Part shown: positions 1-13,800 of the stretch, piece by piece | How positions within the stretch are numbered: the first letter of the stretch is position 1 | How the letters are laid out: every line of letters begins with the position of its first letter | DNA from: Halictus rubicundus | Taxonomy: Eukaryota > Arthropoda > Insecta > Hymenoptera > Halictidae | NCBI RefSeq assembly: GCF_050948215.1 | Contig: NW_027488579.1 | Span: forward strand, 62,001 to 126,000 | Direction: 5' to 3' | Length of the DNA: 64,000 bases | Made by a program: the position numbers and the translations under genes | The notes under the pieces: generated by a model | Database searches by the model: none | The model's input: only the letters and a program-made list of their open reading frames with translations | What the model was told of the DNA's origin: nothing

Positions 1-1085
1 CCTATAATATCATCTATCCTATCCTATCCTCTATCCTATCCTATCCTCTATCCTATCATATCCTCTATCCTATCCTATCCTCTATCCTATCCAATCCTCT
101 ATCCTATCCTATCCTCTATCCTATCCTATCCTCCATCCTATTCTATCCTCTATCCTATAATATCCTCTATCCTATCCTATCCTCTATCCTATTAAATCCT
201 CTACCGTCTCCTATCCTGTATCCGATCCAATCCCCTATCCTCTATCCTATCCTATTCTCTATCCTATCCTCTATCGTATCGTATCCTCTATCCTATCCAA
301 TCCTCTATCCTATCCTATCCTCTATCCTATCCTATCCTGTATCCTATCCTATCCTATCCTCTATCGTATCCTATCCTCCATAATATCGTATCCTCTATAA
401 TATCGTATCCTGTATCCTATCCTGTCCTCTTTCCTATCCTATCATCAATCCTATCCTATCCTCTATCCTATACAATCCCCTATGTTATCCTCTATCCTAT
501 CCTATCCTCTTTCCTATAATATCATCTATCCTATCCTATCCTCTATCCTATCCTATCCTCTATCCTATCATATCCTCTATCCTATCCTATCCTCTATCCT
601 ATCCTATCCTACATCCTATCCTATCCTCTATGCTATCCCATCCTCTACCCTATCCTGTCCTCTTTCCTATCCTATCATCAATCCTATCCTATACTCTATC
701 CTATCCAATCCCCTATGTTATCCCCTATCCTATCCTATCCCCTATCCTATCCTATCCTCTATAATATCGTATCCTCTATCATATCCTATCCTCTTTCCTG
801 TAATATCATCTATCCTATCCTATCCTCTATCCTATCCTATCCTCTATCCTCTCATATCCTCTATCCTATCCTATCCTCTATCGTATCCAATCCTCTATCC
901 TATCCTATCCTCTATCCTATCCTATCCTCCATCCTATTCTATCCTCTATCCTATAATATCCTCTATCCTATCCTATCCTCTATCCTATTAAATCCTCTAC
1001 CGTCTCCTATCCTGTATCCGATCCAATCCCCTATCCTCTATCCTATCCTATTCTCTATCCTATCCTCTATCGTATCGTATCCTCG
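1..1085 (+). repeat. 796-bp tandem duplication of satellite cassettes (partial)
   Basis: Positions 1-289 are repeated at 797-1085, offset 796. Both copies open with the AATATCATCTATCC cassette and carry a rare TTAAATCCTCTACCGTC junction (192 and 988), followed by GTATCCGATCC and a double CGTATCGTATCC. After about 290 and 1086 the copies diverge: the second continues into TCAACTTTATCC, the first into ordinary units. The first copy may extend to the left of the window. The AATCCCCTATGTTATCC marker occurs at about 470 and again at about 705. Confidence 0.7.
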
Positions 1086-1564
1086 ATCCTATCCTATCCT
1101 CAACTTTATCCTATCCTCAATTCTATCGTATACTCCACCCTATTCTATCCGCTATCCTATCCTATCCTCTATCCTATCCAATACTCTATCGTATCCTCTA
1201 TCCTATCCTCTATCGTATCCTATCCTCTATCCTATCCTATCCTCTATCAGATCCTATCCTCTATCCTAACCTATCCTCTATCCTATCCTATCCTCTATCC
1301 TATCCTATCCTCTATCCTATCCTATCCTCTATCCTATCCTATCCTCTATAATATCGTATCCTCTATCATATCCTATCCTCTTTCCTATAATATCATCTAT
1401 CCTATCCTATCCTCTATCCTATCCTATCCTCTCTCCTATCATATCCTCTATCCTATCCTATCCTCTATCCTATCCTATCCTCTATCCTATCCAATCCTCT
1501 ATCCTATCCTATCCTCTATCCTATCCTATCCTCTATCCTATCCTATCCTATATCCTATCCTATG

Positions 1565-1752
1565 CTCTATCCTATCCTATCCTCTATCCTATCCTATCCT
1601 CTATCCTATCCTATCCTCTATCCTATCCTATCCTCTATCCTATCCTATCCTCTATCCTATCCTATCCTCTATCCTATCCTATCCTCTATCCTATCCTATC
1701 CTCTATCCTATCCTATCCTCTATCCTATCCTATCCTCTATCCTATCCTATCC
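1565..1752 (+). repeat. Clean tract of unmutated 17-bp units
   Basis: About eleven consecutive copies of the 17-bp consensus occur here with no substitution that I can see. The tract is bounded on the left by a GCTCTATCC variant and on the right by TCAATTCTATCC. Such clean runs inside diverged cassettes suggest recent local slippage expansion. Similar clean tracts lie at about 15616-15811, 23380-23548, 26500-26620, 27565-27715, 29610-29790, 31411-31582, 32605-32788, 34727-34900, 35367-35535, 36009-36180 and 47500-47650. Confidence 0.8.
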
Positions 1753-2089
1753 TCAATTCTATCCTATACTCCATCCTATCCTATCCGCTATCCTATCCTA
1801 TCCTCTATACTATCCAATCCACTATACTATCCTCTACCCTATCCTCTATCCTATCCTATCCTCTATCATATCCTATCCTCTATCCTACCCTATCCTCTAT
1901 CCTATCCTATCCTCTATCATATCCTATCCTCTATCCTACCCTATCCTCTATCCTATCCTATCCTCTATCCTATCCTATCCTCTATCCTATACTATCCTCT
2001 ATCCTATCCTATCCTCTATCCTATCATATCCTCTATGCTATCCTATCCTGTATCCTATCCTATCCTCTATCCTATCCTATCATCTATAA

Positions 2090-5000
2090 TATCGTATCCT
2101 GTATCCTATCCTGTCCTCTTTCCTATCCTATGCTCTATCCTATCCTATCCTCTATCCTATCCAATCCTCTATCCTATCCTATCCTCTATCCTATCCTATC
2201 CTCTATCCTATCCTATCCTATATCCTATCCTATGCTCTATCCTATCCTATCCTCTATCCGATCCTATCCTCTATCCTATCCTCTATCCGATCCTATCCTC
2301 TATCCTATCCTATCCTCTATCCTATCCTATCCTCTATCCTATCCTATCCTTTATCCTATCCTATCCTCTATCCTATCCTATCCTCTATAATATCGTATCC
2401 TGTATCCTATCGCATCCTCTATCCTACACAATCCTCTATCCTATCCTATCCTCTATCCTATCCTATCCTCTATCCTATCCTATCCTCTATCCTATCCAAT
2501 CCTCTACCGTCTCCTATCCTGTATCCGATCAAATCCCCTATCCTCTATCCTATCCTATTATCTATCCTATCCTCTATCGTATCGTATCCTCTATCCTATC
2601 CTATCCTCTATCTTCTCCTATCCTCGATCCTATCCTATCCTCAACCCTATCCTATCCTCAATTCTATCGTATACTCCATCCTATCCTAGCCGCTATCCTA
2701 TCCTATCCTCTATCCTATCCAATCCTCTATACTGTCCTCTCTCCTATCCTCTATCCCATCCTATCCTCTATCCTATCCTATCCTCTATCCTATCATATCC
2801 TCTATCCTATCCTATCCTGTATCCTATCCTATCCTCTATCCTATCCTATCATCTATAATATCGTATCCTGTATCCTATCCTGTCCCCTTTCCTATCCTAT
2901 CCTCTATCCTATCCTATCCTCTATCCTATCCAATCCTCTATCCTATCCTATCCTCTATCCTATCCTATCCTCTATCCTATCCTATCCTATATCCTATCCT
3001 ATGCTCCATCCTATCCTATCCTCTATCCGATCCTATCCTCTATCCTATCCTATCCTCTATCCTATCCTATCCTGTATTTTATCCTATCCTCTATCCTATC
3101 CTATCCTCAATTCTATCCTATACTCCATCCTATCCTATCCGCTATCCTATCCTATCCTCTATCCTATCCAATCCTCTATACTATCCTCTATCCTATCCTC
3201 TATCCTATCCTATCCTCTATCATATCCTATCCTCTATCCTACCCTATCCTCTATCCTATCCTATCCTCTATCCTATCCTATACTCTATCCTATCCTATCC
3301 TCTATCCTATCATATCCTCTATACTATCCTATCCTGTATCCTATCCTATCCTATATCCTATCCTATCATCTATAATATCGTATCCTGTATCCTATCCTGT
3401 CCACTTTCCTATCCTATCCTCTATCCTATCCTATCCTCTATCATATTCTATCCTCTATCCTATCCTATCCTCTATAATATCGTATCCTCTATGATATCGT
3501 ATCCTGTATCCTATCCTATCCTCTGTAGTATCCTATCCTCTATCCTATCGCATCCACGATCCTATCCAATCCTCTGTCCTATCCTATCCTCTATCCTATC
3601 CTATCCTGTATCCTATCCTATCCTCTATCCTATCCTATCCTCTATCCTATCATATCCTCTATAATATCGTATCCTCTATAATATCGTATCCTCTATCCTA
3701 TCCTATCTTCTATCCTATCCTATCCTCTATCCTATTCAATCCTCTATCCTATCCTATCCTCTATCCTATCCTATACTCTATCCTATCCTATCCTATATCC
3801 TATCCTATCCTCTATCCTATCCTATCCTCAATTCTATCCTATACTCCATCCTATCCTATCCGCTATCCTATCCTATCCTCTATCCTATCCAATCCTCTAT
3901 ACTATCCTCTATCCTATCCTCTATCCTATCCTATCCTGTATCCTATCCTATCCTCTATCCTATCCTATCATCTATAATATCGTATCCTGTATCCTATCCT
4001 GTCCTCTTTCCTATCCTATCCTCTATCCTATCCTATCCTCTATAATATCGTATCCTGTATTTTATCGCATCCTCTATCCTATACAATCCTCTATCCTATT
4101 CTATCCTCTATCCTATCCTATCCTCTATCCTATCCAATCCTCTACCGTCTCCTATCCTGTATCCGATCAAATCCCCTATCCTCTATCCTATCCTATTATC
4201 TATCCTATCCTCTATCGTATCGTATCCTCTATCCTATCCTATCCTCTATCTTCTCCTGTCCTCGATCCTATCCTATCCTCAACCCTATCCTATCCTCAAT
4301 TCTATCCTATACTCCATCCTATCCTATCCGCTATCCTATCCTATCCTCTATCCTATCCAATCCTCTATACTATCCTCTATCCTATCCTCTATCCTATTCA
4401 ATCCTCTATCCTATCCTCTATCCTATCCTCTATCCTATTCAATCCTCTATCCTATCCTATCCTCTATCCTATCCTATCCTCTATCCTATCCAATCCTCTA
4501 TCCTATCCTATCCTCTATCCTATCCTATCCTCTATCCTATCCTATCCTGTATCCTATCCTATGATCTATCCTATCCTATCCTCTATCCGATCCTATCCTC
4601 TATCCTATCCTATCCTCTATCCTATCCTATCCTATATCGTATCCTATCCTCTATCCTATCCTATCCTCAATTCTATCCTATACTCCATCCTATCCTATCC
4701 GCTATCCTATCCTATCCTCTATCCTATCCTATCCTCTATCCTATCCTATCCTCTATCATATCCTATCCTCTTTCCTATAATATCATCTATCCTATCCTAT
4801 CCTCTATCCTATCCTATCCTCTATCCTATCATATCCTCTATCCTATCCTATCCTCTATCCTATCCTATCCTCCATCCTATCCTATCCTCTATCCTATCCT
4901 ATCCTCTATCCTATCCTATCCTCTATCATATCCTATCCTCTATCCTACCCTATCCTCTATCCTATCCTATCCTCTATCCTATCCTCTATCCTATCCTATC

Positions 5001-5830
5001 CTCTATCCTATCCTATCCTCTATCCTATCATATCCTCTATACTATCCTATCCTGTATCCTATCCTATCCTCTATCCTATCCTATCATCTATAATATCGTA
5101 TCCTGTATCCTATCCTGTCCACTTTCCTATCCTATCCTCTATCCTATCCTATCCTCTATCCTATCCTATCCTCTATCCTATCCTATCCTCTATCCTATCC
5201 TATCCTCTATCCTATTCAATCCTCTATCCTATCCTATCCTCTATCCTGTCCTATCCTCTATCCTATCCTATCCTCTATCATATCCTATCCTCTATCCTAC
5301 CCTATCCTCTATCCTATCCTATCCTCTATCCTATCCTATCCTCTATCCTATCCTATCCTCTATCCTATCCTATCCTCTATCCTATCATATCCTCTATCCT
5401 ATCCTATCCTGTATCCTATCCTATCCTCTATCCTATCCTATCATCTATAATATCGTATCCTGTATCCTATCCAGTCCTCTTTCCTATCCTATCCTCTATC
5501 CTATCCTATCCTCTATCCTATCCTATCCTCTATCCTATTCTATCCTCTATCCTATCTATCCTCAATCCAATCCTATCCTCTATGCTATCCTATCCTCTAT
5601 CCTATCCTATCCTCCATCCTATCCTATCCTCTATCCTATCCTATTCTCTATAATATCGTATCCTGTATCCTATCCTGTAATCTTTCCTATCCTATCATCA
5701 ATCCTATCCTATCCTCTATCGTCTCCTATCCTCTATCCTATCCAATCCCCTATTTTATCCTCTATCCTATCTTATCCTCTATCCTATCCTATCCTCCATC
5801 CTATCCTATCCTCTATCCTATAATATCCTC
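2090..5830 (+). repeat. Diverged cassette region with irregular internal duplications
   Basis: This stretch repeats several cassettes without one dominant period. A TATGCTCTAT-type marker at 2231 recurs as TATGCTCCAT at 3000 and TATGATCTAT at 4560, spacings of 769 and 1560. The TCAATTCTATCCTATACTCC cassette recurs around 3105, 3825, 4305 and 4665. The 4-bp phase break CTATCTATCCTCAATCC near 5555 is a rare marker also found near 16.06, 45.9, 47.86, 47.96, 50.17, 50.67, 51.0 and 51.5 kb. The region is satellite only. Confidence 0.65.
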
Positions 5831-6149
5831 TATCCTATCCAATCCTCTACCGTCTCCTATCCTGTATCCGATCCAATCCCCTATCCTCTATCCTATCCTA
5901 TTCTCTATCCTATCCTCTATCCTATCCTATCCTCTATAATATCGTATCCTCTATAATATCGTATCCTGTATCCTATCCTGTCCTCTTTCCTATCCTATCC
6001 TCAATCCTATCCTATCCTCTATCCTATGGTATCCTCTATCCTATCCAATCCTCTATCCTATCCTATCCTCTATCCTATCCTATCCTCTATCCTATCCTAT
6101 CCTATATCCTATCCTATCCTCTATCGTATCCTATCCTCTATCCTATCCT

Positions 6150-6960
6150 ATCCTCTATCCTATCCTATCCTCTATCCTGTCCTATCCTCTATCCTATCGC
6201 ATCCTCTATCCTATCCAATCTCATATCCTATCCTATCCTCTATCATATCCTATCCTCTATCGTATCCTATCTTCTATCCTATCCAATCCTCTATCCTATC
6301 CTCCATCCTATCCTATCCTCTATCCTATCCTATCCTCTATGCTATCCTATCCTATATCCTATTCTATCCTCTATCCTATCCTATCCTGTATCCTATCCTA
6401 TCCTCTATCCTATCCTATCCTCAATCCTATCCTATCCTCTATCCTATCCTATCCTCTTATCGTATCCTATCCTCTATCCTATCCTATTCTCTATCCTATC
6501 TTCTATCGTATCCAATCCTCTATCCTATCCTATCCTCTATCCTATCCAATCTCATATCCTATCCTATCCTCTATCATATCCTATCCTCTATCGTATCCTA
6601 TCTTCTATCCTATCCAATCCTCTATCCTATCCTCCATCCTATCCTATCCTCTATCCTATCCTATCCTCTATGCTATCCTATCCTCTATCCTATCCTGCTC
6701 TATCCTATCCTATCCTCTATCCTATCCTATCCTCTATCCTATCTTATCCTCTATCCTATCCTATCCTCTATCCTATCCTATCCTCTATAATATCGTATCC
6801 TCTATAATATCGTATCCAGTATCCTATCCTGTCCTCTTTCCTATCGTATCATCAAACCTATCATGTCCTCTATCGTCTCCTATCCTCTATCCTATCCAAT
6901 CCCCTATGTTATCCTCTATCCTATCCTATCCTCTATCCTATGCTATCCTCTATCCTATCC
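6150..6960 (+). repeat. Segment shared with 51.9-52.7 kb (left copy)
   Basis: This segment matches about 51893-52703 at a constant offset of 45743. Shared features in order are TATCGCATCC, CAATCTCATATCC twice, an out-of-phase CTCTTATCGTATCC (6454 and 52197) and CCTGCTCTATCC, then the paired TATAATATCG cassette and ATCAAACCTATCATGTCC. The copies differ by a few substitutions, for example at the CTTTCCTATCG versus CTTTCCCATCC cassette. This is long-range copying within the array; the mechanism cannot be read from the sequence. Confidence 0.75.
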
Positions 6961-7931
6961 TATCCTGTATCCGATCCAATCCCCTATCCTCTATCGTATC
7001 CTCTTCTCTATCCTATCCTCTATCGTATCCTATCCACTATCCTATCCTATCCTCTATCTTCTCCTATACTCTATCCTATCCTATCCTCTATCCTATCCTA
7101 TCCTCTATCCTATCCTATCCTCTATCCTATCCTATCCTCTATCCTATCCTATCCTCTATCCTATCCTATCCTCTATCCTATCCTATCCTCTATAATATCG
7201 TATCCTCTATAATATCATATCCTGTACACTATCCTGTCCTCTTTCCTATCCTATCCTCAATCCTATCCTATCCTCTATCCTATAATATCCTCTATCCTAT
7301 CCTATCCTCTATGCTATCCTATCCTCTATCCTATCCTGCTCTATCCTATCCTATCCTCTATCCTATCCTATCCTCTATCCTATCTTATCCTCTATCCTAT
7401 CCTATCCTCTATCCTATCCTATCCTCTATAATATCGTATCCTCTATAATATCGTATCCAGTATCCTATCCTGTCCTCTTTCCTATCGTATCATCAAACCT
7501 ATCATGTCCTCTATCGTCTCCTATCCTCTATCCTATCCAATCCCCTATGTTATCCTCTATCCTATCCTATCCTCTATCCTATGCTATCCTCTATCCTATC
7601 CTATCCTGTATCCGATCCAATCCCCTATCCTCTATCGTATCCTCTTCTCTATCCTATCCTCTATCGTATCCTATCCACTATCCTATCCTATCCTCTATCT
7701 TCTCCTATACTCTATCCTATCCTATCCTCTATCCTATCCTATCCTCTATCCTATCCTATCCTCTATCCTATCCTATCCTCTATCCTATCCTATCCTCTAT
7801 CCTATCCTATCCTCTATCCTATCCTATCCTCTATAATATCGTATCCTCTATAATATCATATCCTGTACACTATCCTGTCCTCTTTCCTATCCTATCCTCA
7901 ATCCTATCCTATCCTCTATCCTATAATATCC
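6650..7931 (+). repeat. 641-bp tandem duplication (two copies)
   Basis: The copies are about 6650-7290 and 7291-7931, offset 641. They share in order TATGCTATCC, CCTGCTCTATCC (6696 and 7337), paired CTATAATATCG, GTATCCAGTATCC, ATCAAACCTATCATGTCC (near 6855 and 7496), CCCCTATGTTATCC, GTATCCGATCC, TATCTTCTCC, and ATAATATCATATCCTGTACAC. I saw no substitution between them when comparing by eye, so the duplication is likely recent. The unit is 37 x 17 + 12 bp, so pentamer or heptamer gains lie inside it. Confidence 0.85.
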
Positions 7932-7999
7932 TCTATCCTATCCTATCCTCTATCCTATCCAATCCTCTACCGTCTCCTATCCTGTATCCGATCCAATCC

Positions 8000-10840
8000 C
8001 CTATCCTCTATCCTATCCTATGCTCTATCCTATCCTCTATCGTATCCTATACTCTATCCTATCCTATCCTCTATCTTCTCCTATCCTCTGTCCTATCCTA
8101 TCCTCAACCCTATCCTATCCTCAATTCTATCGTATACTCCATACTATCCTATCCTATCCTCTATAATATCATATCCTCTATAATATCGTATCCTGTATCC
8201 TATCCTGTCCTCTTTCCTATCCTATCATCAATCCTATCCTATCCTCTATCCCATCCAATCCTCTATGTTATCCCCTATCCTATCCTATCCTCTGTAATAT
8301 CGTATCCTCTATCATATCCTATCCTCTTTCCTATAATATCATCTATCCTATCCTATCCTCTATCCTATCCTATCCTCTATCCTATCATATCCTCTATCCT
8401 ATCGTATCCTCTATCCTATCCTATCCTCTGTCCTATCCTTTCCTCTATCCTATCCTATCCTCTATCCTATCCTATCCTCTATCCTATCGTATCCTCTATC
8501 CTATCCAATCCTCTATCGTATCCTATCCTCTATCCTATCCTATCCTCTATCCTATCCTATCCTCTATCCTATCCTATCCTCTATCCTATCCTATCATGTA
8601 TCCTATCATATCAACTTTCCTATCCTATCCTCTATCCTATCCTATCCTCTATCCTATCCTATCCTCTATACTATCCAATCCCCTATGTTATCCTCTATCC
8701 TATCTTATCCTCTATCCTATCCTATCCTCCATCCTATCCTATCCTCTATCCTATAATATCATCTATCCTATCCTATCCTCTATCCTATCCTATCCTCTAT
8801 CGTCTCCTATCCTCTATGCTATCCAATCCCCTATGTTATTCTCTATCCTATCCTATCCTCTATAATACCCTATCCTCTATCCTATGCTATCCTCTGTCCT
8901 ATAATATCCTCTATCCTATCCTATCCTCTATCCTATCCTATCATCTATCCTATCCTATCCTCTATCCTGTCCTATCCTCCATCCTATCCTATCCTCTATC
9001 CTATAACATCATCTATCCTATCCTATCCTCTATCCTATCCTATCCTCTATCCTATCCTATCCTCTATCCTATCCAATCCTCTACCGTCTCCTATCCTGTA
9101 TCCGATCCAATCCCCTATCCTCTATCCTATCCTATTCTCTATCCTATCCTCTACCGTATCCTATCCTCTATCCTATCCTATCCTCTATCTTCTCCTATCC
9201 TCTATCCTATCGTATCCTCAACCCTATCCTATCCTCAATTCTATCGTATACTCCATACTATCGTATCCGCTATCCTATCCTATCCTCTATTATATAATAT
9301 CCACTATCCTATCCTATCCTCTATCCGTATCCAATCCTCTATCCTATCCTATCCTCTATCCTGACCTATCCTCTATCCTATCCTATTCTGTATCCTATAC
9401 TATCGTCTATCCTATCCTATCCTCTATCCTGTCCTATCCTCTATCCTATCCTATCCTCTATCCTATCCTATCCTATATCCTATCCTATCCTCTATCCTAT
9501 CCTATCCTCTATCCTATCCTATCCTCTATGCTATCCTATCCTCTATCCTATCCTATCCTCTATCCTGACCTATCCTCTATCCTATCGCATCCTCTATCCT
9601 ATCCAATCTCATATCCTATCCTATCCTCTGTCATATCCTATCCTCTATCGTATCCTATCTTCTATCCTATCCAATCCTCTATCCTATCCTCCATCCTAGC
9701 CTATCCTCTATCCTATCCTATCCTCTATCCTATCCTATCCTATATCCTATTCTATCCTCTATCCTATCCTATCCTATATCCTATCCTATCCTCTATCCTA
9801 TCCTATCCTATCCTCTATCCTATCCTATCCTCTATCCTATCCTATCCTCTATCGTATCCTATCCTCTATAATATCGTATCCTCTATAATATCGTATCCTG
9901 TATCCTATCCTGTAATCTTTCCTATCCTATCCTCTATGGTCTCCTCTCCTCTATCCTATCCAATCGCCTATGTTATCCTCTATCCTATCTTATCCCCTAT
10001 CCTATCCTAACCTCCATCCTATCCTATCCTCTATCCTATCCTATCCTCCATCCTATCCTATCCTCTATCCTATCCTATCCTCTATCCTATCCTATCCTCT
10101 ATCCTATCCTATCCTCTATCGTCTCCTATCCTCTATGCTATCCAATCCCCTATGTTATCCTCTATCCTATCCTATCCTCTATAATATCCTATCCTCTATC
10201 CTATCCTATCCTCTGTCCTATAATATCCTCTATCCTATCCTATCCTCTATCCTATCCTATCATCTATCCTATCCTATCCTCTATCCTGTCCTATCCTCCA
10301 TCCTATCCTATCCTCTATCCTATAACATCATCTATCCTATCCTATCCTCTATCCTATCCTATCCTCTATCCTATCCAATCCTCTACCGTCTCCTATCCTG
10401 TATCCGATCCAATCCCCTATCCTCTATCCTATCCTATTCTCTATCCTATCCTCTACCGTATCCTATCCTCTATCCTATCCTATCCTCTATCTTCTCCTAT
10501 CCTCTATCCTATCGTATCCTCAACCCTATCCTATCCTCAATTCTATCGTATACTCCATACTATCGTATCCGCTATCCTATCCTATCCTCTATTATATAAT
10601 ATCCTCTATCCTATCCTATCCTCTATCCTATCCTATCCTCTATCCTATCATATCCTCTATCCTATCCTATCCTCTATCCTATCCTATCCTGTATCCTATC
10701 ATATCAACTTTCCTATCCTATCCTCTATCCTATCCTATCCTCTATACTATCCAATCCCCTATGTTATCCTCTATCCTATCTTATCCTCTATCCTATTCTA
10801 TCCTCCATCCTATCCTATCCTCTATCCTATCCTATCCTAT
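8000..10840 (+). repeat. Diverged cassette region related to 44.4-47.5 kb
   Basis: The cassette order here (TATCGCATCC, CAATCTCATATCC, paired TATAATATCG, GTAATCTTTCC, CCTAACCTCCATCC, GCTATCCAATCCCC, TAACATCATC, CTACCGTCTCC, CGTATCCTCAACCC, ATTATATAATATCC) recurs at about 44.5-45.6 kb, with a spacing of 35010 at the CCCCTATGTTATCC marker (9970 and 44980), and again at 46.7-47.5 kb. A related internal copy spans about 9000-9330 and 10270-10600. No non-satellite sequence is present. Confidence 0.65.
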
Positions 10841-13800
10841 CCTCTATCCTATGGTATCCTCTATCCTATCCAATCCTCTATCCTATCCTATCCTCTATCC
10901 TATCCTATCCTCTATCCTATCCTATCCTATATCCTATCCTATCCTCTATCCTATCCTATCCTCTATCGTATCCTATCCTCTATAATATCGTATCCTCTAT
11001 AATATCGTATCCTGTATCCTATCCTGTAATCTTTCCTATCCTATCATCAATCCTATCCTATCCTCTATCGTCTCCTATCCTCTATCCTATCCAATCCCCT
11101 ATGTTATCCTCTATCCTATCTTATCCTCTATCCTATCCTATCCTCCATCCTATTATATCCTCTATCCTATAATATCCTCTATCCTATCCTATCCTCTATC
11201 CTATCCAATCCTCTACCGTCTCCTATCCTGTATCCGATCCAATCCCCTATCCTCTATCCTATCCTATTCTCTATCCTATCCTCTACCGTATCCTATCCTC
11301 TATCCTATCCTATCCTCTATCTTCTCCTATCCTCTATCCTATCGTATCCTCAACCCTATCCTATCCTCAATTCTATCGTATACTCCATACTATCCTATCC
11401 GCTATCCTATCCTATCCTCTATTATATAATATTCACTATCCTATCCTATCCTCTATCCGTATCCTATCCTCTATCCTATCCTATCGTCTATCCTGTCCTA
11501 TCCTCTATCCTATCCTATCCTGTATCCTATACTATCCTCTATCCTATCCTATCCTCTATCCTGTCCTATCCTCTATCCTATCGCATCCTCTATCCTATCC
11601 AATCTCATATCCTATCCTATCCTCTATCATATCCTATCCTCTATCGTATCCTATCTTCTATCCTATCCAATCCTCTATCCTATCCTCCATCCTAGCCTAT
11701 CCTCTATCCTATCCTATCCTCTATGCTATCCTATCCTATATCCTATTCTATCCTCTATCCTATCCTATTCTATATCCTATCCTATCCTCTATCCTATCCT
11801 ATCCTATCATCTATCCTATCCTATCCTCTATCCTATCCTATCCTCTATCGTATCCTATCCTCTATAATATCGTATCCTCTATAATATCGTATCCTGTATC
11901 CTATCCTGTAATCTTTCCTATCCTATCATCAATCCTATCGTATCCTCTATGGTCTCCTCTCCTCTATCCTATCCAATCCCCTATGTTATTCTCTATCCTA
12001 TCTTATCCTCTATCCTATCCTAACCTCCATCCTATCCTATCCTCTATCCTATCCTATCCTCCATCCTATCCTATCCTCTATCCTATAATATCATCTATCC
12101 TATCCTATTCTCTATCCTATCCTATATTCTATCCTATCCTATCTTCAATTCTTTCCTATGCTCTATCATCTGCTCTATCCTCTCCTATCCTCAATCCTAT
12201 CCTATCCTCTATCCTATCCTATCCTCCATCCTATCCTATCCTCTATCCTATAATATCATCTATCCTATCCTATCCTCTATCCTATCCTATCTCTATGCTA
12301 TCCAATCCCCTATGTTATCCTCTATCCTATAATATCCTCTATAATATCCTATCCTCTATCCTATCCTATCCTCTGTCCTATAATATCCTCTATCCTATCC
12401 TATCCTCTATCCTATGGTATCCTCTATCCTATCCAATCCTCTATCCTATCCTATCCTCTATCCTATCCTATCCTCTATCCTATCCTATCCTATATCCTAT
12501 CCTATCCTCTATCCTATCCTATCCTCTATCGTATCCTATCCTCTATAATATCGTATCCTCTATAATATCGTATCCTGTATCCTATCCTGTAATCTTTCCT
12601 ATCCTATCATCAATCCTATCCTATCCTCTATCGTCTCCTATCCTCTATCCTATCCAATCCCCTATGTTATCCTCTATCCTATCTTATCCTCTATCCTATC
12701 CTATCCTCCATCCTATTATATCCTCTATCCTATAATATCCTCTATCCTATCCTATCCTCTATCCTATCCAATCCTCTACCGTCTCCTATCCTGTATCCGA
12801 TCCAATCCCCTATCCTCTATCCTATCCTATTCTCTATCCTATCCTCTACCGTATCCTATCCTCTATCCTATCCTATCCTCTATCTTCTCCTATCCTCTAT
12901 CCTATCGTATCCTCAACCCTATCCTATCCTCAATTCTATCGTATACTCCATACTATCCTATCCGCTATCCTATCCTATCCTCTATTATATAATATTCACT
13001 ATCCTATCCTATCCTCTATCCGTATCCTATCCTCTATCCTATCCTATCGTCTATCCTGTCCTATCCTCTATCCTATCCTATCCTGTATCCTATACTATCC
13101 TCTATCCTATCCTATCCTCTATCCTGTCCTATCCTCTATCCTATCGCATCCTCTATCCTATCCAATCTCATATCCTATCCTATCCTCTATCATATCCTAT
13201 CCTCTATCGTATCCTATCTTCTATCCTATCCAATCCTCTATCCTATCCTCCATCCTAGCCTATCCTCTATCCTATCCTATCCTCTATGCTATCCTATCCT
13301 ATATCCTATTCTATCCTCTATCCTATCCTATTCTATATCCTATCCTATCCTCTATCCTATCCTATCCTATCATCTATCCTATCCTATCCTCTATCCTATC
13401 CTATCCTCTATCGTATCCTATCCTCTATAATATCGTATCCTCTATAATATCGTATCCTGTATCCTATCCTGTAATCTTTCCTATCCTATCATCAATCCTA
13501 TCGTATCCTCTATGGTCTCCTCTCCTCTATCCTATCCAATCCCCTATGTTATTCTCTATCCTATCTTATCCTCTATCCTATCCTAACCTCCATCCTATCC
13601 TATCCTCTATCCTATCCTATCCTCCATCCTATCCTATCCTCTATCCTATAATATCATCTATCCTATCCTATTCTCTATCCTATCCTATATTCTATCCTAT
13701 CCTATCTTCAATTCTTTCCTATGCTCTATCATCTGCTCTATCCTCTCCTATCCTCAATCCTATCCTATCCTCTATCCTATCCTATCCTCCATCCTATCCT

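Noticed and set aside
6650..7931. Same 641-bp period here and in the 29.8-36.2 kb repeat suggesting common origin
   Set aside because: The cassette content differs: this one has TGCTCT, ATCAAACC and TGTACAC words, the other has TCCAATAAT, TCCCCGATCC and TCAACTTTATCC. The equal length looks coincidental.
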